Of a DNA stretch of 64,000 nt, positions 9,824 to 22,740 are shown piece by piece. Origin of the DNA: Sympetrum striolatum (Eukaryota > Arthropoda > Insecta > Odonata > Libellulidae); assembly GCA_947579665.1 (NCBI GenBank), contig OX388347.1, forward strand, positions 40,370,943-40,434,942, written 5' to 3'. The translations under genes were made by a program, and so were the position numbers. A model generated the notes under the pieces. The model searched no databases. It saw nothing but the letters and a program-made list of their open reading frames with translations, and had not been told where the DNA came from. Numbering within the stretch: position 1 is the first letter of the stretch; every line of letters starts with the position of its first letter.

Positions 9824-9959
9824 CCACGCCGCGCCGCCGCCGATAAAATTTCCGGCGGCGGCGCGGCGGCGCGCCGTAGTTATTTTTTCGGCGGCGGCGG
9901 CGTGCCCGATATTGTCGGCGGCTGGCGTAATCGGCGCGGCGCCCATCTCTAGTGCCCAG
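9824..9959 (-). repeat. GC-rich GGCGGC dispersed repeat, copy 2
   Basis: A block of GCC/GGC runs ending GGCGCCCATCTCTAGTGCCC. It is the reverse orientation of the block at 2,590-2,734, which begins with the matching head (GTAGACATGGGCGCCG). The CpG density is extreme for this window. It is probably a non-autonomous mobile repeat; the superfamily is not recognised. Confidence 0.6.
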
Positions 9960-10330
9960 GAATCGACACGTTAGTCGTGAACTTTGAAAATATTGAATGT
10001 TACAGTAATGTTATCAGATAAATTTTAGTTATATGTATTAATTATTGTATTAATCAATTATATTTATCAAATACTGTTAAATCAATCTGTTGAATATTAT
10101 ACATGAATTTCTTATTATTATTATTTTCGATTTTATGTGCAAAAATATGCCGCCAGATGTTTTCTAACTGCGGCGGATGATGAGTAAATAAAATAAGTGA
10201 TTCGTAAATGTTAGTGAGTGGACATAAGTAAAGAAATCCCGAGCTTTATAGAGTGGAAAATCGATTTATCGAAGAAAGTTCTAAGAAGAACTTTGGCGAA
10301 ACCATGATTTATCGATCACCGTTGTTTCTG
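9960..10330. other. AT-rich non-coding, nothing seen
   Basis: No gene or structured repeat is visible. Confidence 0.4.
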
Positions 10331-10860
10331 ATTCGGGTACCTTCCACTTCCCCCTTTCATATATTTGGCCCCGCCTCGCTAAGGCGCCATCTCTCTCTTC
10401 CCCTGCTCTCTAAACAAGTAATACCTGCGCCGTTCTCTTTCCTTTTACTACGCCCCATTTGCCTCTTCCCGACATCGCCGTCCGACGCCCAAAGTTGCGT
10501 AACTTGCCCACTTTGTCACCCCAAACTGCGGTTCGGCCGGGCAGGTGCGAGCAAGGGAGGGTCAGGGAGTAAGAAGGGGTGTAGCCCAGGATCGAGGGGC
10601 AGCGCGGGAGTGGATTTTTGGAGAATGCGGGCGAAGAAAGAGGAGTGCTTCAGCGTCGGGTTGATTGCGACCGCCAGTGCCTTCTCGCGTTGCTTTTGGA
10701 ATGTGTGATAGGGGAAGGATCGTTGAAGGTGAGGATGAACGGGAAGGTAGGAGTAAGAGGGAGAAGAGAGCAATTAGATGAGGCGAAAAGGGAAGGAATG
10801 TAAGGTAAGGGTGCGAGAAGGAGGAAACTGGAGGAAGACATGTTAAGGATTTTATTGGAC
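10331..10860. other. Pyrimidine-to-purine switch region, CpG-containing
   Basis: About 10,331-10,520 is pyrimidine-rich on the + strand (CTCTCTCTTCCCCTGCTCTC). About 10,540-10,850 is strongly purine-rich (GGGAGGGTCAGGGAGTAAGA, then AGAGGGAGAAGAGAG). Open frames on both strands are compositional artefacts (Pro/Ser/Leu-rich on one strand, Arg/Glu/Gly-rich on the other). No promoter motif could be assigned. Confidence 0.5.
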
Positions 10861-13099
10861 CTACACGAAGTCAGAAAGTACACTCGTTTGCGATAGGAAA
10901 AATGAGGTATCGAGAGGCATGAGTGATGTAAACATGGAAAAACTACGTTACTATAGAGACAGTATGGAATGCACAGATATACGCTTGATTGCGGTGGTAC
11001 TCAATGTTAATGGTTGCTTAACATGTTCATATCTGTACCTCAACTCAGCCTGATACCTTCAGCATTCGAATAAAACAGGAAATTGACGTAATGTGATATT
11101 TCGCCAATGCAGAAATTGATAACTAATGCCGGTAAATCTTGCCGAAGGGCTTATGTAACTTGATGAAAGTCAAAATACCAATAAAATTTCATAAGTACAG
11201 GAAATAAACCTAACTGAGTCCCAGCTAATGGGTTTTTAAGCTCTACTTATGGAAAAATGGTTTGTCATGAAGATTTAAAGAAAGACATATCTAGTAAATT
11301 TAAATCCAAAAGTATTTGGATTTTTCTGCTATGCCTTCGCAAAAAAGTGCTAAATTGTAAGGCTCCGTTCAATAATCTTCCACGAGCTTCTTGAACTGAT
11401 ATGCATAGAAAATCGACGAAAGATGAGCAAGTAAAATTAGCGAAAGTAGTGCCAAAACGGTATTTCGGTTACATTTGATTACATATATATTCCATCTGTT
11501 CGACAAGAAACTGCATACGCTCAGTTTAAATGTTTTACTATATTGAAAAAAATAATTGATTGAGAGTATGGCCCTTAAACGAAGCTTGAGTTTGACAACA
11601 TACTGGATTGCCTCCATCTTATCCTTATCAAACAGAAAATTGGTTTCTATGGAACTCTCATTGGCATTCTCTTCTGAGAATGAGAAAAGGGGATTAATGA
11701 AGAATGAAAATAAGTTTTATCTATTCAGCTTCTGTGTTGCGTAAGATATGTCTCCAAATTCGTACAATTTGTCTCATTATGAAGTCACGAAATCTTCTTA
11801 ATTTAAGTGGATTGCAGATAAAATGAGGAATTAGAGAAAGAACGTCAATGAATCTGTGACCGATTAAGCATCGATGATATAATTTTTGATTACACAAAAT
11901 TATTGCTCTAAATTTTTACTCTTTGCCGAGATATGTGTTAGCATAATTTAACCTCAAAAATGAATTTCCGAAGTTATAATGTATTCAATAAAATGTAATA
12001 TAAAAATAAATATTTGAGATAAAATTTGGAAACAGTTATTTATACGGAACGCTTTTAATTATTAACGATAAGTGAAAGAATTCCGTAATTTTTATCGGTT
12101 TAAGGTATGATAAAATTATTGAAAAAGTAAACGTTGGTTTTGATTCCTCAAAATAAGGTAGGAAGTTAAGAGAACTTAAAATATTCTTTGAGTTCAAGAG
12201 ACGACAAATACGTAGGAGGACGAAGCAGATGAGAAGAAATAAGAATGCAACGTGAATGATACTCGTATTTGTAGAAAAAATAATGTAAGCATTACAAAGA
12301 AAGAAATATCAGAGGTTATGTAAGAGAAAGAATAAAAATCGTCATTAACAATTTATAAATAGCAAGATAAAAGAGAAATGACGAAACACATTTTTAAGAG
12401 TTTACTAATGAAAAGGATGAAAGGCAGAGGTGATTAAAGAAGAACTTAAAGAATGAAACAGAAAGTCAAATGTTATTGCGAACACTCAACCACTTATAAA
12501 AAAATAAAGGATGTACAAGTTTTATATGGATTAAGGATGTTAACAAAGGTTAATAATCGTGAGGTTGAAGATAGAAATTGAATAAATTATTAAGGTAGCT
12601 AAAAGGGAAGGTATTAATAATGGAGGGATAGCAGGTGATGAAAATTGGTAAAAGAATAAATTCAGTAGAGAGATAAAAGGAGAAAATGTAACAAACTAAG
12701 TAAAATTGGAATTCTGGATGAGGTAAAATTCTCTCAATGTAAAATTTTCGTTTAATTTCTCAACAACTTTTGGCGTTAATTAATTTCGCTTGTTTACGTT
12801 ATTTTTCAAAAGTTAATTAACTAATTTCGTTATCGTTTAATTTTGAACTTGTTTAATTTATGGTGGCCATTGGCTCCATGTTAGTCTCATCATTTTGCTT
12901 TGCCATAAAATATTACGTTTTTTTCATTGTTTCAATATATCTCTGCTCTGAATTGTTCCACTCCGATTTAACTTTTTCAGTTGAACATCCTGTCTTTCTA
13001 TCGACGAGGGACATTGGCTACCAAATATATTATCTAAGAAGGAATTGTTTGTTACCAGAGATATATTAAGAAGGAATGATTGGAGTCGAGGTGAGGTGG
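10861..13099. other. AT-rich non-coding, no gene seen
   Basis: There are only short frames without recognisable content. About 12,130-12,720 is A-rich and purine-rich and might be a very old retroelement, but no motif supports that. Confidence 0.4.
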
Positions 13100-13650
13100 A
13101 AAAATCCAGGCATTAGGAACAAGAAAGAGAGCGAGCGTGTGAAAAAAGATAAGAAATGGGAAATGGGGATAAGGGAGAAAAGGGATACAGCGAGAGATTA
13201 GAAAGAGGGCAGAAGTGGGCAGAAGGTCATAGAGTGGTGTGGAGGAGAATCGGGAATGAGGGACGGGTAGATCAAGAGCGCAGGAAAGAAGAGGAAGGAA
13301 GGGATCAAGTGTTAGAGGGGGAAAAGAGGGCGGAAGGATCGAAAGAGAGGCTGAGGATGAGAGAGGAAGACGGTGATACCAGAGAACACTCTTTTTCTTT
13401 CCACTGTTACATCCCCCTATTGAATTTGGCGGCGGGTTGCTGGGGCTGAGAAATCTGTTACCTTCGATGAAGGAATGCAGTTATAACGAAAGCGGGGTGA
13501 AAAATGGACGCTCGGGATATTTCGCGTGCAATACCTGAGGAAATGAAGATAAAGTAATAGTTTCGCTGTGGATTTCCGCGGGAGCTGCTTTACTAAATGA
13601 CGAATGACTGAGATAGAAAGTCGCGGTAATGCCTCTAATACCTGGTGCAC
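13100..13650. other. Purine-rich tract followed by CpG-containing segment
   Basis: About 13,100-13,380 is G/A-rich on + (GAAAAGGGATACAGCGAGAG; GGAAAGAAGAGGAAGGAAGG). It is followed at 13,425-13,640 by GC-richer DNA with several CpGs. The 97-codon frame at 13,156 is Arg/Glu/Gly-rich and purely compositional. Confidence 0.5.
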
Positions 13651-15326
13651 TCATATAAATAGTGTTGCAGGAGTCGTGTGTTTTGAGTAGAGACGTCGCC
13701 AGTAAATTTTCAAATACAGCAACTAGTATCTAGGGGCTAGTTTCCGATCGCTGTTCCTGGAGCTAATCGTGCTAACGTTTTACTAGTTTCTGAAATATCA
13801 CTTCTCGGAAGGGTAGATTTTCCGAAAATCCCAAAGATATTCGAGGTAACAATAAGAAATGTATAAATCGAGAGAAGAAACAGGAATATATTTTCAGACG
13901 AAACTAAATTATATTTTTATTAAAAATTTGCTAAATACCATACAAATTTTGAAAAGAAATCTCCAAATCCAAAAAGAGGAATAACGGTGGGAAAAACTAA
14001 TATGAAATTTCTATTATTTCTAAAGATGGCAAAAACAAAAATTGATATAATTTTTAATTTGAAATAGCATTATTTCTATAGTGGAGTTTCAAGTGACGGC
14101 TTGCTCAATTAATTCTGTACAAAAATAGGATTTAGTTTTGTGTGAAAAGTTTTTCCAATTTTATCTTTCGACGTAACGGAATGCCACAAAGCTAATCGCC
14201 AGTAAATTGATTCTAAACTAAAGAAAATTAGTGTGCAATAACAATTTTATTATATTATAATTTAATATATTTATATTTTATATTGCATAAGACAAGTGAA
14301 TGCCGACAGCATAAACTTTGCAACCATACACCCTATCTCTGTTGGCCGTATTTTTCAAAATATTAAACTGGATCATATTTCGTGTTATCACGGCTGATGA
14401 AGTAAGGTTTAACTGAAATATTAGTGCTGCGTATCTCTTTCCCACTAGAATTCATCTAGATTACTTCGAATAATTTTTGTTGCTAAATTATGGCTCAGAG
14501 GAGATTCGAAAATGAGAATTTCCAGGAATCCATTTCATATTCAACTTTTGGTATCCGTGATAAGTGTTAGGCATGGCTGCAATGAGAAACTTTATTACGA
14601 TTTTATTGCTCGTGATTGAACTCGGAAGCGCGTCCTCATAAATGGGCAATAAACAAGAGGAAAGGTCCATTGAAATTAATAGAAAATTTGTGGCAGCCTA
14701 AATTAAGGCACTCTTTATTATACTGGTGCGATTTAATGAATGAGTCTGTTAATGACTATGAGTAATGACATTTATATTCGGTAATATTAATAATATGGTA
14801 TAAAATCATGCTGTGTGCGGATTAGAAAAAGTTAGGAAAGTAGGGCACGACGTAAAAGTGGTGTTGTTCATCATCATACTATTACTTACATATTTTTTCG
14901 AATGACTTATTAAGCTATGAGATAGTATAGTAAGATAGCAGTAAAAAACGTCATTTAATTAATTTTAAAAAATTTTGATTAGGATGAAGTTTGAAAATGT
15001 TGAGATTATTTCCCTTATTCTTTTTATCGAATAAAGTACCAGGCGTTTGCTCTCTCGTGAAAGGAAATGTATAGGATTAAGTATGAGTACATTTAGTAAT
15101 TAAAACTTAATATTTATTTAATCTCGTTATTTGTTTTACTTTGTTGATTAAGCTCTATAACATATTATTGTTTTAAAAGAAGCCTTCTAAGTAGTTCAGT
15201 CAAATAAATCGGTATGTTTATGACTTTATGTGTAATGAGTAGTTAATTGTTGCATAAAAATGTTTTATTACTGGCATTTCACATAAGCTAATTTTTGAAA
15301 ATCATTCGGTGTATATTTTGTTTCAG
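13651..15326. other. AT-rich non-coding, no gene seen
   Basis: No supported feature. The stretch just before 15,327 contains a plausible branch-point (GCTAAT near 15,287) for the exon candidate that follows. Confidence 0.4.
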
Positions 15327-15440
15327 GGATGAATAGATTGGCCGATGCTGAATTGAAATAGGAAGACACATTCATCTGAGCCACAGTTTATGGCCGATAA
15401 GAAATACTAGAAGAGAGACCCGAGGATCGAGATGAAAAAG
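15327..15440 (+). other. Candidate non-coding or 5'-UTR exon
   Basis: The upstream acceptor is strong: branch-like GCTAAT about 40 nt before, then TATATTTTGTTTCAG ending at 15,326. The donor AAAAAG/GTATCA follows at 15,441. The 114-bp interior is GC-richer than its flanks but has stops in all useful frames (ATG-initiated mini-frames end quickly). If spliced, it would be untranslated or carry only the initiating ATG AAA AAG at its 3' end. It could easily be chance; only transcript data would settle it. Confidence 0.2.
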
Positions 15441-16829
15441 GTATCACTCATTTAATTTTTTCAAGTCTTAATTTTGCAGGTATTGTTATTCTATAAGGAT
15501 TTAAGTTGTGATTTAGATATTTGTTATAGTGGGTGTATGATAAGAGTACATATATACCTCCGCGTGATACGAAGATAGACGAAATAGTGGTTAAAATTAT
15601 TTAAGGACTTTCCCAAAGCAGAACTTCAAATGGCATCCACGAAAAAGCTTTCTCATGTCTATGCAATTGATTCATAAGATACTTCAAAAAGGTATTCAGG
15701 AGAAAGTTAAAAGTGTTATAAATATGCTAGTATGCATGTCTGTGGGCGCACGTATTTATATGAATGAATAAACGTTTGGAAGAACAGAGGATACACCGTC
15801 TCTGAGGAGAAAAATTGCCCCTCGCCTGGGAACGTAATCTTTTAGTACTCTTTTTTCCCAACTTAGCTCTCGCATTTAATCCCCACTTTTTCGGTATCTT
15901 TTTTGTCATCTACCACACCTAAACATCTTCCGGACCATTACCCTTGATAAACATGGTCACATCATTAAGTTGGATTGCAACGAAAATGGCAAAACGGACA
16001 TGCTCCGGAGAACTCATTCCTACATCAGTTTACGACGAGAAAGATCTAAAGCGGGTTGGAAGGACTTTGCAGGCATTCAAAGCCGTTTTCGTCCAGTTTT
16101 CGTGTATATTTTTCCTTCCTCCCCTTCCAACCTTTGGCAAGGGCTTTGAAAGGCCTTGATGACGAAACCATTTACGGAACATTGAACGAAATGGGAGTGG
16201 GGGAGATGAAGGAAGTTGCGTAAATGGAAGTTAAAATATTTTTCCACATTAAGGGGACGCGGTCTTAAATCCTCTCGCTATCTCTTCATGCCGCGAAATT
16301 AATCCTCGGGAAAATTTTCGGTTCATCCTGCGATTACAATGAATTAATGCTTCTGCGCGGCTCACGCTACCGGAAGCGGGCCGTAAACCAAGGGGAATAA
16401 CATCCGCAAAAAAGGACGGTTCTGCTGCAAGGCACATTAACTATTTTCTAGGAGTTTCTACGGGTCGAGGAGATCGCGGAGGCCCATGAGTTATGGTCAT
16501 CCCACGGAGTAACGTTCAGTAAAAGAGCCTTTGGTTGGCGCTAATTATTTCTAATGGATTTTGGCGAAACGGTTCCAGCTCGTGTTCGAGTTGAAAAGGG
16601 TGTGATTTTATTAAGTTTTAACACTCGGAAGGGGAGGTGATTAAAATAACGTGAATGGCCGAGGCTGGGTCATTTATGACAGACTGTTATGACCTGTCTC
16701 TTATTTTCCGATTCAGAAACTTTTTATCGCTATAAAGAATTTAATATACAACACATAACGCTTAAATATTTGTCATAGTTGAAAATAAATTGTTAATTGC
16801 TGAAATAAACTATTTGGTTGTCTCAGGCC
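15441..16829. other. Non-coding; CpG-containing island at ~16,250-16,640
   Basis: Mostly AT-rich. From about 16,250 to 16,640 CpGs are dense for this window (CCGCGAAATTAATCCTCGGG; CGGCTCACGCTACCGGAAGC) and mixed with AATTAAT/TAATTA motifs, the look of an unmethylated regulatory element. No coding content is recognised. Confidence 0.35.
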
Positions 16830-16867
16830 GAGTCGCGTTGCATCGGAGTCGCGTTGCATCAGAGTCG
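16830..16867 (+). repeat. 16-bp tandem repeat, about 2.4 copies
   Basis: GAGTCGCGTTGCATC starts at 16,830 and 16,846, and a partial third copy (GAGTCG) starts at 16,862. Confidence 0.85.
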
Positions 16868-16877
16868 TGCCGAGTCC

Positions 16878-19800
16878 GACCCGAAGATGCTTTCATAGTC
16901 TCCCAGGGTATATAACGGGTCTATTACGGGTGTAGGTGCTATTGTTTTTTATCTATGGGTCTAATAACTCTTTGCAAATATGGAACTTCATATGCAAAGA
17001 ATATATATATCTTAAACCCTTTCGTCGTGCCTGCCTTTACCGACTCTAAGCTAAATAATCTTGTTTTAATTTTGCCGACAAATCATGAGGAAATCAAAAC
17101 CTTTTATCATGAAAAATCATAATAAAGTCATCCCTCGCTCTTTTGCGCTTTGAATTTTGTGGTTTCACTCTATCGCGTCTTTTTCATGTTTTTTTCATCA
17201 AAAGTTACGGTATTTGTAACCTCTAATATGTCTTCTTTTATTTTCTCCAATAGCCTGGGTGATACGAATGTAATGGTGACTTAAGGGTGTTATTTTATAT
17301 TTATAGGCTCTAGTAATGCTAAAAACGTATTTAGGTCGTAAAAAATTATGCTCTAACTACGAAAATATTGGATTTATAAATGAGGAATTCTGCTTCGCTG
17401 GAATCCACCAATCGTGGTGGTCTGGAATCAACCAGTTTAACCGCGATAAACGATGGCCGATTGTTTTGAAATACTTAAACAATATTTAGAATTGCATTAG
17501 GAATATCCGATAAGAGTCAAAATTGGGTCAAAAAAGACGCGATATTCACCGTTTAGGTGCTAATGAATTGTGTGCGTTGTCGTTCTAACAAATAACGGGA
17601 CTGAATGGAAAATTTGTTCGGGTCGATGCATAATGGCTAACCAGGTGTACCTTCAATTCACCCCGTTGCCCCAAAGTGCGTTTACTTTTGCGAGTTGGTG
17701 CACGAACGCTTCCAAGGATCTGTGGAAAATTAATATGTGACGCGTCTGAGTGCACGGGAATTCGTGAGTACATAAAGACTAGTGACTCTATAAGGATCCC
17801 TAAGAGGCGCTTCCAGAATGCTTACACGGACGTAAATTTCAAGTTGATAATGCGCGGGTTGCGCAAGAAATTGCACGTACTTGGACTAATTACTACTTGT
17901 GTGCTCTCTATGTATTCGCGAGGAAGAAACTGTTTGCATAAGATTGATAAAATTGCATTTTATTCCTGAAATGTTCTTGTAAACTCCTTTTATACTAATG
18001 TTACTTAATTTGAAGTTTTGTAGTATTGATTGCGATTTGTTGTAGTTCGAGTGGTAATTCATGAAATAAAAAGCTTGGCAAACTATAATGAATTTAAACG
18101 TTTTAGAAAATTTGTACCAAGAAATATTAGAGAAACATTTTAAAAGTCGTTCAATAATTGTAGGCTACATATCCAGAAATTTACAGTTATTTAAGGTTAG
18201 AATATTTTATAATTGTAAAATAAATTATGATATGAATTTATATTGTTAGATACTATTGAAGTTTATTATATTAGAGGATGTAGCCGACAGTATGCTACTT
18301 TCCTGTTATAAAGGTTGCTATGATGAGGTATATCAAGAAAACAGATGCTAGAACTTGTCAGTTCAAGGGTTCGATTTTTTCAATTTGTTGTAAAGGTTAT
18401 AAAATTACATTTATATGCAGTGGTTATCCGTTAAATCCGTTTAAAAATAGTCTAGAGTAGAAGTGTTACCATTTGGAGGTTTTAGTTCTTATGTTTCTTT
18501 CTCTTATTCCTATGAAGCATATCCACTAGTTTTCAGGCTATAAATGAACTAAACTGTGATGAAAACATGTAGTATTTATGTTAGAGATAGAGAATGGTAA
18601 GATAAGGAAAACAGGATACGTAATTGTCATTCGCGTTACAACAGAATTTTTCCTCATTAAATAAAGTAGTATTTAACGTAATCGTGAAGTTCATGTACGT
18701 ATAATGCATGGAGATTTGTATTCTTTTGCTAAATAACGAACGACTGACTAGAATAAAATTTATTTGAAAGTCGCTAAAACTTTGAACACAGTAGAGAAGA
18801 GTCTTACGTTGGCCTGGGGTCCGAAACACAGTCATTAAACTTCGTCGTTGGAATGCGACACTCGTTAGGAAGACGAGCCTGTCATAAAGTGATCGCCCAT
18901 CCATTCGAATCGTAACAAAGAACATTTTTTAACAAGCACGGACTCCTTCGAACATAAATCTCTGGAATGTGTTACAAAGCACATAAAGGGGCAGCAATGA
19001 TTACGAGATCCTTCCCTGGTACGGTGTCACTTTTACTAATCCTAATTTGAAGTGAAAAATCGGTGAAACTTGGATTAGCGAGAGAAGAGGCGAAGGAGAT
19101 GAATGGATGGTGGAGTAAAAATCATAATATTTGCAAATAGATATACTTGCTCTTTTAATTAATGAATGGTATAGTTTACTAAATTTGCCTCTGAATAACT
19201 CGGTGATAGTATTCAAGGACATACAAAGCATTCAAATACTGCAAAAAAATAATTTAAAAATTATAAATATATATTAAAAGCCCATTAAAAGTCATTTTTA
19301 GCTTAAATTACATTATACTAATTAGATGAACTTATATTACATCTTTAACAAGGAAAGATTGAGCATCTTCCCGCATCGTTGAATTTAGTTCAGACCATAT
19401 TATTAAATTTCGTTCGAAATATAATTAATCAGTAAAGGAAGATAAAACTACTAAATAGATTTAGAAGTCCTTCCGCAATTGTCAGTAATAAGGGTGAACT
19501 AAGAAAAAATAATAATAAGAATAATAAATTTTATTCTTCTGTCCATTATATATTATTAATATGAGAAACCGATTTAATCAAGGAACATAGCTACCTCTAA
19601 GCAGAGAGTCACTTGTTCCAGGGTCACCGGCTCTTTATTTATTAAAAATATATTAGTTAAATAAATAATAGGATTAATTCCTTAAATATACAAAAATAGG
19701 CATAAACATAGTGTAGTAATACAATAAGAGTACATAAATGTATACAATATAAAATGTTATATTAAAAAAACGATACAATAATAATGATTAATTTAGTGAT

Positions 19801-20089
19801 CATGGCTTTAAAGCCACTTTAATCATTATATCTACGTAACATTATTAAATATTTAAATTTCCCCTCAAATATTTTTGACTAAATTCCACCGGATGAAGGC
19901 CGTTACGGTAATATTTATCAAAGAAAATAGTTTTTTGGATTAAAAAGTCGCTCTGGATAGAGAGAGATGAGGGAAAGTCGGCTTGAATTGGTAGTGCGAG
20001 AGGGAGGAAAAACAAGAAAGATTTCCCTCATAAAGGCGTAGAATTTATAAATATTAAAAAAATGATAAAACCTCTCCCCGCGTATTAAT
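16878..20089. other. AT-rich non-coding, no gene seen
   Basis: Scattered short frames (17,585-17,969; 18,581-18,925; 19,001-19,231) lack recognisable motifs and overlap frames on the other strand. About 19,590-19,640 is somewhat GC-richer, next to an AT-rich tail-like stretch. It could be a retroelement end, but I cannot support that. Confidence 0.4.
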
Positions 20090-20480
20090 CAGAAAAGGAA
20101 AAGAGAGGGAAACGCGTTTTTTATTCTCGCTGCTGTGCCATTTTATCTGCTGGGGAGCTAAAAAGCGTTTAAATATTTTCGGACGTGTTTCCACTGCAAA
20201 CAGAACTCACGTTTCCTCCGCCATTATGTAGAATCGACCTTGGGAACGTGAGGTGGCCGTAAAAGTTCGCTTGCGTTGTTATGACGATGTTCAGCCCCGC
20301 GCTAACTCTCCGCGCGTTATACCGGCTGCATAAGATTAAGGCTGAAGAACGAGAATTATTTTAGGGATTCCGACACCGTGCCTCATTTAAATAATTCTTT
20401 AAATTGATATTAAAACCGGAATATATTATTTCTCGTTATCCGAGCTTACAGCCGTGCACGAATGCGACGATGTTTTTGTT
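20090..20480. promoter_or_regulatory. CpG-containing island, candidate regulatory element
   Basis: GC and CpG rise locally (GGGAAACGCGTTTTTTATTC; CCCCGCGCTAACTCTCCGCG; TTATACCGGCTGCATAAG) inside AT-rich DNA, with no coding frame. It resembles insect conserved non-coding or enhancer-type sequence. Function is inferred from composition only. Confidence 0.25.
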
Positions 20481-20789
20481 TGGCGTGAACTCGTTTTTTT
20501 TTGCTGTCAATTCAGTTGTATGATATGTATAAAGGTTTAATTTGGGTGCTTTTAAAGCTCTTTGAGAAGTTAAAATAGATAGAATTAGTTTCTTTAAATA
20601 AAGATTAAATGCCATTTCCTCGAAGGGATTAATATACTATTAAAAGTTAAATTAGCGGATAATCGCTCCTATTCATGTTACATCTAGTTTCATATTCCAA
20701 TGGAAAATTGATAGTTCTTCGGTAGTTGTAATAAAAGTATACTTAAAAGAGTTTCGACAGCTTAGGTAATTTCGCAAATGAGCCCCTAC

Positions 20790-20858
20790 TAGAAATAGAA
20801 CTCGGACTGATTTCATGGAAGCCGATCGCACTGCCCACACGGCACCCTGATAGATCTT
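20790..20858 (-). repeat. Possible tRNA-derived SINE fragment
   Basis: On the minus strand the segment reads GTGTGGGCAGTGCGATCGGC, then a short spacer and CCGAGTTCTATTTCTAG. This has the layout of a SINE head, with a degenerate A-box-like part and a B-box-like GAGTTCTATTTC. Both boxes deviate from consensus, and no tail or target-site duplication is clear. Confidence 0.3.
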
Positions 20859-20888
20859 CGGGTTAATAAAATACGAATTGATGGTCAT

Positions 20889-21507
20889 TACTGAAAAGGG
20901 GAATGGTATTGTGAATGAGATATTACAGTTTAAATAGAAAGAATTAAAAGTATCTGCGTTAATTTTCCCACGGATATAGCTTATTATCCATCGAGCTTTT
21001 AATAAAATTTAATCTCAGTAATTAACTTTATGTCATAGCTTTACCCAGATTAAAGGTCTAATTAAATCTGGATTTTCAAAAATAAATTCATCAAATAATG
21101 CAATTTTTATAGGTGCATAGGGACATTACCCATTTCCATTTTTATTTACTAAAGTTTTTATCTACACGTCTCATTAAGGATGAGAAGGATCTTTTAGTTT
21201 TATTTTTAAAGCAAGTATAATAGATTCACGAAAAATGATAGGAAATCATAATAAGTCTGACTTATTTTACTACTGTAATGAAATTTCAATTTTCATTTGA
21301 TTAGAAACCTATTCAGCACCATGAGCTTCATAATTTTTAATATTCTGTGCAATAATTTCCAATATATTGTAATGAACATCTTTTTCATTATAAACGAGCT
21401 CATAATTCGTCCTAGTTGTACCTCATTTGTCTCATTTTACTTAATATCGATGACATCATAGACTATTGTTTTTTAAACCTAAATTTCCTACACTGAATAA
21501 ACGCACT
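20889..21507. other. AT-rich non-coding, nothing seen
   Basis: No gene or repeat structure is visible. Confidence 0.4.
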
Positions 21508-21745
21508 TATTGATTGGTAAAGTAATTATGCATAGACAGAGAAAACGGACGGGTCAGATATTGAAAGAAGAAGGACTGCTAAAGAAAGTAATTGAGAGTA
21601 GACTGAAAAAGAAAAACATAGAAGAGAGGATGATGGTGAAAATTGTTCGATGGAATAAAAGATGGGTAAGCTATGAATGGATGAAAGAAATAGGTAATAG
21701 GGATTTTAAGGCATATGAACCTACCGTAAGATAAAACTCTCTTTG
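21508..21745 (+). mobile_element. LINE reverse-transcriptase tail fragment
   Basis: The open frame 21,510-21,734 reads ILKEEGLLKKVIESRLKKKN and, after further residues, WMKEIGNRDFKAYEP. This matches the layout of the C-terminal tail of many arthropod LINE reverse transcriptases (GLLKxVIEGRxEGK...MKxxAxDRxxWRxxxP). The catalytic domain is absent, so it is a 3' fragment about 240 bp long. A second, more eroded copy lies at 596-880. The start codon is not meaningful; the frame is a relic within a truncated copy. Clade undetermined. Confidence 0.5.
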
Positions 21746-22299
21746 ATTGATTGATTAGTATTTACATTTTACGATATCCTTGCAATAGGAAGGGATCTTA
21801 ATTAAACCTTTTGGTACCACTTAGAAATTTAGGTTGACGTAATAAAGTCTTGTATATAGTTTTTAAAACACTCGTATCTTGAATGTTTAAATAGGTTATT
21901 TCGTTGATGATCGTTGTTGATTTAGATGCGGTTGCCATGTACTTGTTTAGATAGCAAGAATATTGAGATTGGCACAATATCCAAAAGAAATAAATTCTTA
22001 TTATTATTAGGGTCTTTATTAGGCGAGATTGAGACTAAAAAGTCTCCTCTTCCATCTAAATGTTGATATAAAGACTTAAATTCAATTGCTTGACGCATCA
22101 AGGTATAGAGGAATTTCACCGGACAATCAATTAAGTAATTTACGTCAATATCGAAATCCAGTCTGAAGTAATTTTTTTTTTCACTCTGAAATACTATTCT
22201 ATCGAAAGATTACGGCTTAACATACGAAGAATTCCGTCCATACTAGACTCCATTTAAGAAAGGCTATAGAACTCTCTTCTACCCCTCTTACTGAATAAC
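21746..22299. other. AT-rich non-coding, nothing seen
   Basis: No supported feature. Confidence 0.4.
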
Positions 22300-22740
22300 G
22301 TAATCGATTTCAAGCAGAGAATAGTGGGTAAACTGTTTGTGGGTAATGGAAAGAGAATGGGAATCGTAGGGGAATGAAGAAATGCAAAGGAGAAGGGGTG
22401 GCAGGCAGGGAAGGTAGGGCAGGTAAGGGTGAAAGGACGGAGGATGCGAAAGTTTGACTCTGCCTTGGCACACATGTTCTGTTTGGGTCTGTTTATTTTC
22501 TAGCGTTCCGTGCACAAGGAGAATGGGAACTTGTAAGGGAACATTTCAGTCAACGCCTTCCTCCCCTCCCTCTCGGTCGGAATCATATTTTACAAAAACA
22601 TAGCGGAAGGCGAGTTCGCATTTCATGTTTCGAGGTGAAATATCCCGCCCGTAACTCCCGAGTAAATAAGTCGAAATAAAAGTGGTTTGTTTGAAGCCTT
22701 TAAAACGGTCTCGGGAGTGAAATTATGCTCGGAAAGAATG
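22300..22740. other. Purine-rich tract followed by CpG-containing segment
   Basis: About 22,315-22,450 is G/A-rich on + (GAAATGCAAAGGAGAAGGGG; GGCAGGGAAGGTAGGGCAGG). A brief pyrimidine run (22,555-22,575) and CpG-containing DNA (GTCTCGGGAGTGAAATTATG, to about 22,740) follow. The minus-strand Pro/Ser/Leu frames are compositional. Confidence 0.5.

Noticed and set aside
10253..10708. 151-codon plus-strand frame
   Set aside because: Spans the pyrimidine-to-purine switch; no motif, and composition explains its openness.
12130..12720. Ancient LINE in an A-rich stretch
   Set aside because: No reverse-transcriptase motif in any frame; purine richness alone is not evidence.
14391..14415. Third hammerhead (CTGATGAAG...)
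   Set aside because: No GAA-plus-stem III part follows within range.
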